This document shows, one piece after another, positions 1-3,676 of a stretch of DNA of 5,082 nt. The DNA is from Galactobacter sp. (GTDB lineage: Bacteria; Actinomycetota; Actinomycetes; Actinomycetales; Micrococcaceae). Within the stretch, counting starts at the first letter, position 1. Every line of letters starts with the position of its first letter. The DNA lies in contig JALAHE010000139.1 of the NCBI GenBank assembly GCA_022712075.1, forward strand, positions 1 through 5,082, read 5' to 3'. The position numbers and the translations under genes were made by a program. A model generated the notes under the pieces. The model did no database searches and was not told where the DNA came from. It saw only the letters and a program-made list of their open reading frames with translations.

Positions 1-40
1 GGGGCGGGCTGTGCCACCATGGTGCGGATCATCGCCGCCG

Positions 41-46
41 AGGGGG
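41..46 (+). promoter_or_regulatory. Ribosome binding site for the DUF805 gene
   Basis: The purine run AGGGGG ends five bases before the GTG at 52. This is good spacing for a Shine-Dalgarno element and is the main reason for preferring GTG 52 over ATG 19, which lies in the same frame. The frame is also open to the left edge of the window, so an upstream start cannot be excluded. Confidence 0.5.
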
Positions 47-51
47 CACGC

Positions 52-816
52 GTGAGCACACCGGATGAGTACCGCAGGGAGCTGGATCGGGCCGCCGAGG
101 CGGCGGAGACTGCCGCTCCAGGGCAGTCTGCTGGGCAGATCGCTGGGGAGGCCGTCGAGCAGGGCGCCGGTGCCGTGGACCCGGGCGCCGCCTGGGCGAG
201 CGAAGCGCCAGGATGGCCTGCCGCGGGAGGCGCCGCCGCGCCGTCGTACGGGGACGTGCCCCCGGCACCCGGCTACGGGGCCGGGCCCTACGCGCCCGGA
301 TACTCCGGCCAGCCCTATGCCGTCACACCGTACGGTCCGGGATACGCCGTGGCGCGCGACGCCGCCAGCCCGGAGGACCTCAGCCTTCCTCTGCGCGGGG
401 CCACGTGGGGCCAGGCGATCAAGCGCTTCTTCAAGAACTACGCCGTGTTCGACGGGCGCGCGTCGCAAAGCGAGTTCCTGTGGGTGGAGCTCGCGGGCCT
501 GCTGGTCTACGCGGCGTTCGGCATTGCCATGCGCGCCCTGGGTCTGGGCGAGGAGCCCTCCGTACAGGGCACGGACACGAACCCGTTCGCTGTGTTCCTC
601 ATCGTCGGGATCTTGGCGTTCGCGCTCGGGACCTTCGTCCCGCACCTGGCCCTGACCTGGCGACGCCTGCACGATACCGATCTGTCCGGCGCCATGTGGT
701 GCCTTACGTTCATCCCCTATCTGGGCTCGCTCGTCGTCTTCATCCTGTGCTGCCTGGGGCCCAAACCCGGCGGCGCGCGCTTCGACGCGGCTAACCGGTA
801 CGGGAGGAGGTACTAG
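52..816 (+). CDS. DUF805 family membrane protein with Pro/Gly/Tyr-rich N-terminal tail
   Basis: From GTG 52 this encodes 254 residues. The first ~60 are Ala/Glu/Gly rich and begin STPDEYRRELDRAAE. Residues ~60-101 are low complexity with repeated PGY, GPY and QPY units. The C-terminal ~140 residues match DUF805 (YhaH-like): FFKNYAVFDGRAS at 126-138 leads into SEFLW, RRLHDTDLSG lies at 204-213, and the protein ends in NRYGRRY. Membrane segments fall at about 143-163, 179-201 and 214-235. DUF805 proteins are inner-membrane proteins of unknown biochemical role; the tail probably faces the cytoplasm (inference). The long tail is common in actinobacterial members but makes this about twice the length of the minimal domain. 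ATG 19 is an alternative start adding 11 residues. The gene is followed by a T-rich region and a separate plus-strand gene. Family assignment is firm, start less so. Confidence 0.85.
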   Translation: MSTPDEYRRELDRAAEAAETAAPGQSAGQIAGEAVEQGAGAVDPGAAWASEAPGWPAAGGAAAPSYGDVPPAPGYGAGPYAPGYSGQPYAVTPYGPGYAVARDAASPEDLSLPLRGATWGQAIKRFFKNYAVFDGRASQSEFLWVELAGLLVYAAFGIAMRALGLGEEPSVQGTDTNPFAVFLIVGILAFALGTFVPHLALTWRRLHDTDLSGAMWCLTFIPYLGSLVVFILCCLGPKPGGARFDAANRYGRRY

Positions 817-846
817 CGCCGTCGCGGAGCTCCGGCTGCGCCCACG

Positions 847-882
847 GGCCCACGCGGCCCTCCACCCGTAGGCCCATGCGGC
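847..882 (+). repeat. Imperfect 12-base direct repeat after the DUF805 gene
   Basis: GGCCCACGCGGC (847-858) recurs as GGCCCATGCGGC (871-882), with one difference and 24 bases from start to start. The first copy also sits in a small perfect hairpin, GGGCC (846-850) with GGCCC (856-860) around a five-base loop. The function is unknown; it may be a local duplication within a terminator region. Confidence 0.5.
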
Positions 883-902
883 GGCCGGGCTTTCGTTCTT
901 TT
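871..902 (+). terminator. Possible weak terminator of the DUF805 gene
   Basis: GCCC (872-875) can pair with GGGC (887-890) and is followed directly by TTTCGTTCTTTTT-like sequence (891-902, mostly T), which stands out in DNA this GC-rich. The stem is short, with an 11-base loop. A competing pairing, CGGGC (886-890) with GCCCG (903-907), would put the T-rich stretch in the loop. Placement after the stop codon supports a terminator role, but the structure is weak. Confidence 0.35.
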
Positions 903-934
903 GCCCGACGCGCGTGACCCCTCCCGAGCGGGAG

Positions 935-972
935 CCTGGAAGGACCCCAATCCCGGGGCCCACACCAGGAGG
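935..972 (+). other. Possible leader hairpin covering the carboxypeptidase ribosome binding site
   Basis: CCTGG (935-939) can pair with CCAGG (965-969), and inside it CCCC (945-948) can pair with GGGG (955-958). The outer right arm overlaps AGGAGG (967-972), the strong Shine-Dalgarno sequence of the gene starting at 978. Folding would partly hide that site. Just upstream, CTCCCG (921-926) and CGGGAG (929-934) form a further inverted repeat. Such pairings are easy to find by chance at this base composition. Confidence 0.25.
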
Positions 973-977
973 CCATC

Positions 978-1613
978 ATGCGCGAACTCGATGTTCCCGC
1001 CCGCACCCGCATCGCCCGCAGCCTCGGCGCCGCCCTGATCCTTGTGTTGATCATCGGCGCCGGCATCGGCTTCCTCTTGCTCAAGGACAAGGGCGCAACG
1101 AACGACGGCGGGCGGTCGGCCCAGGCGGTCGGCGCGGGTTCCTCCTCGGGGTCGGGGAAGGGGCGAGGCCAGGCGGAGCCCTCGGAGGCCGTCAAGGCTG
1201 CGGTGAGGGACACGAGGGTGGGCCCCTTCGATGAGTCGCACCCGGCGGTGTCGGGTCTGGATGCCCCTTTGCGCAAGGCGGTGCAGCAGGCGGCTCGGGC
1301 TGCGGCCGAGGAGGGCGTGGGCGACTTCTGGCTGACCTCCGGCTGGCGGACGGAGGAGTATCAGCAGGCCCTGCTCAACGACGCGGTGAAGCAGCACGGA
1401 ACGCTGCGCGTGGCCCTGCGCTGGGTCAAGACCCCCGAGACGTCCGAACACGTGCACGGCGCCGCCGCGGACGTGGGACCGGCCTCCGCGGCGGCGTGGA
1501 TGACGCGAAACTCCGAGCGCTTTGGACTGTGCCGGACCTACGCGAACGAGGCATGGCACTACGAGCTGCGCGAGGGCGATGCCTGCCCGGAGCCCAAGGC
1601 GGACGCCCGCTGA
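978..1613 (+). CDS. VanY-type D-Ala-D-Ala carboxypeptidase (peptidase M15), membrane anchored
   Basis: 211 residues. ATG 978 has AGGAGG five bases upstream, so the start is secure. Residues 1-15 are short and basic, 16-35 form one hydrophobic segment, and ~40-70 are a Gly/Ser/Lys linker. The catalytic domain (about 88-203) should therefore lie outside the membrane. Peptidase M15 landmarks are present: TSGWRTEEYQ at 120-129, SEHVHGAAADVG at 156-167 fitting SxHxxGxAxD, and EAWHYE at 191-196. By family analogy H158, D165 and H194 bind zinc and E191 is catalytic. Members trim the terminal D-alanine from peptidoglycan stem peptides. Cys185 and Cys203 could form a disulfide outside the cell (inference). 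No vanR/vanS, vanH/A/X or other resistance gene is visible nearby, so a housekeeping wall role is more likely than glycopeptide resistance. A related M15 specificity cannot be excluded. Confidence 0.88.
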   Translation: MRELDVPARTRIARSLGAALILVLIIGAGIGFLLLKDKGATNDGGRSAQAVGAGSSSGSGKGRGQAEPSEAVKAAVRDTRVGPFDESHPAVSGLDAPLRKAVQQAARAAAEEGVGDFWLTSGWRTEEYQQALLNDAVKQHGTLRVALRWVKTPETSEHVHGAAADVGPASAAAWMTRNSERFGLCRTYANEAWHYELREGDACPEPKADAR

Positions 1614-1619
1614 GGTCTT

Positions 1620-1651
1620 GCGGCCGCGGCCCGCTGGGCCTGCCGCGCAGG
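1620..1651. terminator. Hairpins in the convergent gap, possible shared terminator
   Basis: The 47-base gap between two converging stops holds GGCCC (1628-1632) and GGGCC (1636-1640) around a 3-base loop, flanked by GCGGC (1620-1624) and GCCGC (1642-1646), which can extend the stem across a small internal loop. An alternative stem is CCTGC (1639-1643) with GCAGG (1647-1651). There is no T-run on either strand, so this is not a textbook intrinsic terminator. Location is the main support. Confidence 0.35.
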
Positions 1652-1660
1652 AACGGCGGT

Positions 1661-2140
1661 CTACGGCCGCATGAGGGCGGCGGGAACCAACACGGGGATC
1701 GCCAGGATCGCGAACGAGGCCCGGAGCCGGTTGGCGGTGCTCCACTCGCGCAGGTACTGCGCCCAGGCCGCCGGGACGCGCGGGTCGCGGGGATCGAGTC
1801 GGTCGAGGGCCTCGTTGCGCGGCACGTTGTAGACCACGGTGACGAGGAAGCTCGCGAGGTGCAGGACAGCGCCGGTACCTGCCACCCAGCCCCAACGCTG
1901 CGGGACGAAGAACGCGCACACGAGCACCAGAACGCTCGCCAGAGCGGCCCCGAAGAACGGGATGAGGAAGGGCGGCAACAACGCCCGTCGATTGAATCGC
2001 TGCATTTCGAGCGTCGCCTCGACGGGCGGGCGCCGCGCGAGTCGCGGCATCACCGTGCTGGCGAAGTGGAGGTAGACGCCGACGGGGACGAGGCCGAGCA
2101 CGGCGGCGCACCAGGCGGCGATGACGAGGACAACGGACAC
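1661..2140 (-). CDS. DUF1772 (anthrone oxygenase-like) family membrane protein
   Basis: 159 residues, from a GTG start at 2140-2138 with GGGAG (2151-2147 on the minus strand) six bases upstream. Hydrophobic segments lie at about 3-25, 54-77, 85-104 and 138-157, giving a four-pass membrane protein of the usual family size. Features matching DUF1772 are FASTVMPRLARRPPVEA at 26-42 followed by MQRFNRR, the signature YNVPRNEAL at 104-112, and a late WxxYLREWSxxNRLR at 126-140. A few DUF1772 members are linked to anthrone oxidation, but most bacterial ones have no known reaction, and I would not assign an enzyme activity here. It converges with the carboxypeptidase gene and lies 99 bases downstream of another minus-strand membrane protein gene. 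I see no clear promoter in that gap, so the two could be co-transcribed. Confidence 0.75.
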   Translation of the reverse strand: MSVVLVIAAWCAAVLGLVPVGVYLHFASTVMPRLARRPPVEATLEMQRFNRRALLPPFLIPFFGAALASVLVLVCAFFVPQRWGWVAGTGAVLHLASFLVTVVYNVPRNEALDRLDPRDPRVPAAWAQYLREWSTANRLRASFAILAIPVLVPAALMRP

Positions 2141-2239
2141 GGAGCGCTCCCGGAGGGCTCGGGGGTGGCGGTGGCTTTCGAGTCAAACAGCGTGAGGCGG
2201 TCCGCGTCTAGGGGTCGAGCGCGCCCCGGCGAGCCGCGA

Positions 2240-2779
2240 CTAGAAGAGGTGCGCCAGCAGTTCGAGCGCCACGGCGGCCACGCCGATCGCGGTCAGCACG
2301 CCGATGAGCAGCACGCGCTGCCACAGCGGTAGCTTCACGCGGCGCAGCGCGATCCACGCGAGCACGCCGAGCGTCACGACCAGCACGATCTGGCCCACCC
2401 GCAGGGCGGTGGCGAGGTGCATCCAGCCCAGACCGGCGGCGGCGATGAGCAAGAGCGGCACCGTCACGGCGCTCAGCGCGCCGCCCGTGACGCGCAGCAG
2501 GTGGCACAGCTCGTCGCGGTGCGGCAGGCCCTGGTGCACCACGGTGTGGGCCACGAGGTCCGCGCAGAAGGAGGCGAGCAGCACTCCGGCCACCGTGATG
2601 AACAGAGTCAGCGCGGCCTTGCCCGGGGTTTCCTCGTGCGCGTGGGACGAGAGCGCCATGAGCACTGCGAGCGAGGTGAACGTGACGTACACGCGCTCCT
2701 TGAGCCGCTCGGCGTGCTGCTCGAGCTCGGTGTGGGTGGCCGTGCCGGCCGTGTTGCTGTCCTCGCGACGCTTGTCCAT
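2240..2779 (-). CDS. Unrecognised multi-pass membrane protein, probably leaderless
   Basis: 179 residues from ATG 2779-2777; I do not recognise the family. Residues 1-29 are hydrophilic and charged and probably cytoplasmic. Hydrophobic segments follow at about 30-45, 55-77, 99-118, 128-145 and 155-175, suggesting four or five membrane passes. Histidines cluster in and beside the loops between the first three segments: H46, H48, H78, H82, H87 and H93, with D74, D89 and E90 near. This could be a metal or proton site, but that is inference. No Shine-Dalgarno sequence precedes the ATG. Instead a -10-like TAGACT ends six bases upstream, as in actinobacterial leaderless genes. The gene diverges from pxpA across 135 bases. 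A transport or accessory role with 5-oxoprolinase is conceivable from position only. The reading frame is clean and its hydrophobic pattern is coherent, so the gene itself is well supported. Confidence 0.75.
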   Translation of the reverse strand: MDKRREDSNTAGTATHTELEQHAERLKERVYVTFTSLAVLMALSSHAHEETPGKAALTLFITVAGVLLASFCADLVAHTVVHQGLPHRDELCHLLRVTGGALSAVTVPLLLIAAAGLGWMHLATALRVGQIVLVVTLGVLAWIALRRVKLPLWQRVLLIGVLTAIGVAAVALELLAHLF

Positions 2780-2787
2780 TGAACAAG
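2771..2787. promoter_or_regulatory. 17-base inverted repeat over the start codon of the 2240-2779 gene
   Basis: CTTGTCCATTGAACAAG pairs in 7 of 8 positions about its centre at 2779, the predicted first base of the mRNA. It overlaps the end of the -10 box and the ATG. It contains TTGAACAA (2779-2786), which recurs at 2855-2862 in the palindrome upstream of pxpA. A repressor bound here would block initiation. The TTGT/ACAA half-sites are 7 bases apart here but 3 in the pxpA palindrome, so the two may not bind the same protein. Confidence 0.4.
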
Positions 2788-2791
2788 TCTA
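2780..2791 (-). promoter_or_regulatory. -10 element of a leaderless promoter for the 2240-2779 gene
   Basis: On the minus strand TAGACT (2791-2786) fits the TANNNT -10 pattern. Six bases separate it from the ATG, which places the predicted transcription start on the A of the start codon. This explains the missing ribosome binding site. The -35 region has no good TTGACA match and is instead a G/A-rich tract as read on the plus strand. Confidence 0.55.
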
Positions 2792-2817
2792 GGGAGGGGG
2801 AGGGGCGCGCCGTGGGG
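2792..2817 (+). other. G-rich tract, possible G-quadruplex
   Basis: Four G-runs occur on the plus strand: GGG (2792-2794), GGGGG (2796-2800), GGGG (2802-2805) and GGGG (2814-2817), with gaps of 1, 1 and 8 bases. This nearly meets the usual quadruplex rule of loops up to 7. It covers about -13 to -38 of the leaderless minus-strand promoter. A long purine run by chance is the simpler alternative. Confidence 0.35.
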
Positions 2818-2849
2818 CATCCGGGCCACGGTGCCAAGCATGCACGTCA

Positions 2850-2864
2850 GATTGTTGAACAATC
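2850..2864. promoter_or_regulatory. Perfect 15-base palindrome, probable operator for pxpA
   Basis: GATTGTTGAACAATC has two perfect 7-base arms around one central base. Its AT-rich TTGT-N3-ACAA core resembles operators of GntR-type repressors, which is a resemblance only. It lies almost centrally inside the larger inverted repeat at 2835-2885 and overlaps the possible -35 box of pxpA, a position suited to repression. No regulator gene is in the window. Confidence 0.55.
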
Positions 2865-2883
2865 CGTCGTGTTCGTGCATGCT
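2855..2883 (+). promoter_or_regulatory. Possible pxpA promoter
   Basis: TTGAAC (2855-2860) as -35 and CATGCT (2878-2883) as -10 are separated by 17 bases. The -10 match is poor (three of six), so this rests mostly on spacing and location. Both boxes lie inside the inverted repeats described for this region. A start near 2890 would leave a leader of about 25 bases containing the pxpA ribosome binding site. Confidence 0.3.
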
Positions 2884-2904
2884 TGAGCCAGCACATCGGG
2901 TAAC

Positions 2905-2909
2905 GGAGG
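2905..2909 (+). promoter_or_regulatory. Ribosome binding site that fixes the pxpA start
   Basis: GGAGG lies five bases before GTG 2915. It decides the start against a same-frame GTG at 2831, which would add 28 residues that are unlike the family and would translate straight through the inverted repeats. Confidence 0.8.
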
Positions 2910-2914
2910 TCACA

Positions 2915-3676
2915 GTGAGCGTCATCGATCTGAACAGCGACATCGGCGAGTCGTTTGGCGCCTGGCGCATGGGAGACGACGAGGCGATCCTCGAGTCCGT
3001 CACGAGCGCCAACATCGCGTGTGGCTTCCACGCCGGCGACCCGAGCCACATGGCCTCCACCGCCCGCGCCGCCACGCAGCGCGGCGTCGCCATCGGCGCC
3101 CACGTCGCCTACCGCGACCTCGTCGGCTTCGGCCGCCGCTTCGTCGACGCCACCCCCACCGAGCTGGCCGACGACGTCCTGTACCAAATCGGTGCCCTCG
3201 ACGCCCTGGCCCGCGCCGCCGGATCCAAGGTCACCTACGTTAAGCCCCACGGCGCGCTCTACAACACGATCGTCCACCACGAGGCCCACGCCCGCGCCGT
3301 CGTGGACGGGGTCAGGGCCTTCAGCCGCGACCTCGCGCTCCTGCTCCTTCCCGGTTCCCTCGCCCTCACCTTCGCGGAGGAGGCAGGCCTGCGCGGCGTT
3401 TCCGAGGCCTTCGCCGACCGCGGCTACAACCCCGACGGCACGCTTGTCTCCCGCCGCGAGCCAGGCGCCGTCCTCCACGACGAAGCCCTCGTCACCGAGC
3501 GCATGGTCCGCCTCGCCACCGAGGGCGTCCTCGAGGCCGTGGACGGCACGCTCATCCGCCCGAACGCCCAGTCCATCTGCCTGCACGGCGACACCGAGGG
3601 CTCGGTCCGCCTCGCCGCCGCGGTGCGCGCGGGCCTCGAGGGCGCCGGCGTGCGCATCGAGAGCTTCGCCGCGTGA
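2915..3676 (+). CDS. pxpA: 5-oxoprolinase subunit PxpA (LamB/YcsF family)
   Basis: 253 residues, close to the family's usual ~245-255. PxpA works with PxpB and PxpC as a cytoplasmic ATP-dependent 5-oxoprolinase (5-oxoproline + ATP + 2 H2O to L-glutamate + ADP + phosphate), removing a spontaneous breakdown product of glutamine and glutamate. Family motifs run in order: IDLNSDIGESFGAW at 4-17, SANIACGFHAGD at 31-42, GAH at 61-63 followed by GFGRRF at 71-76, YVKPHGALYN at 108-117, FADRGY at 166-171 and CLHGD at 222-226. GTG 2915 puts the start directly before the conserved IDLN. The stop TGA overlaps the GTG of the next gene (GTGA, 3673-3676), implying translational coupling. The YRDL variant after GAH is, as I recall, typical of actinobacterial members. 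Regulation probably acts through the palindromes just upstream. The family is certain; activity in this organism is inferred. Confidence 0.95.
   Translation: MSVIDLNSDIGESFGAWRMGDDEAILESVTSANIACGFHAGDPSHMASTARAATQRGVAIGAHVAYRDLVGFGRRFVDATPTELADDVLYQIGALDALARAAGSKVTYVKPHGALYNTIVHHEAHARAVVDGVRAFSRDLALLLLPGSLALTFAEEAGLRGVSEAFADRGYNPDGTLVSRREPGAVLHDEALVTERMVRLATEGVLEAVDGTLIRPNAQSICLHGDTEGSVRLAAAVRAGLEGAGVRIESFAA

Larger units (their letters stand above)
2835..2885. repeat. Perfect 12-base inverted repeat upstream of pxpA
   Basis: CAAGCATGCACG (2835-2846) is exactly reverse-complementary to CGTGCATGCTTG (2874-2885), with 27 bases between. Each arm contains the palindrome GCATGC (2838-2843 and 2878-2883), exactly 40 bases apart, near four helical turns. 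It can be read as two copies of an operator on the same DNA face or as one long hairpin. The right arm overlaps the possible pxpA -10 box. A perfect 12-base match within so short a gap is very unlikely by chance. Confidence 0.7.

Noticed and set aside
15..24. 10-base palindrome CACCATGGTG over ATG 19
   Set aside because: This is the level expected by chance, and ATG 19 is not the preferred start.
2141..2150. Perfect 10-base palindrome GGAGCGCTCC next to the DUF1772 start
   Set aside because: Palindromes of this length are expected several times per 5 kb by chance. It overlaps the ribosome binding site and nothing else supports it.
813..2186. Long minus-strand open frame (457 codons) opposite the carboxypeptidase gene
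   Set aside because: It is very Arg/Pro/Gly rich with no domain pattern and overlaps both a clear M15 gene and the DUF1772 gene. It is a typical shadow frame in GC-rich DNA.
2181..2186. TTGACT on the minus strand as a -35 box for the DUF1772 gene
   Set aside because: The sequence 17 bases further on is CCCGAG, with no -10 resemblance.
1496..2332. Plus-strand open frame across the two convergent and minus-strand genes
   Set aside because: It is charged, low in hydrophobic pattern and antisense to two coherent membrane proteins, one of a recognised family.
2810..2831. Inverted repeat CCGTGG/CCACGG between the divergent genes
   Set aside because: Six-base arms with a 10-base gap are common at this GC content. 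It is noted only because it lies next to stronger repeats.
2831..2914. Earlier same-frame GTG start for pxpA at 2831
   Set aside because: It has no suitable ribosome binding site, the added residues do not resemble the family, and GGAGG sits correctly before GTG 2915.
3095..3145. Apparent replacement of the E. coli GAHPSFPD motif in PxpA by GAHVAYRD
   Set aside because: From memory, GAQVSYRD-like forms are common in actinobacterial PxpA, so this is a lineage variant rather than an active-site loss.
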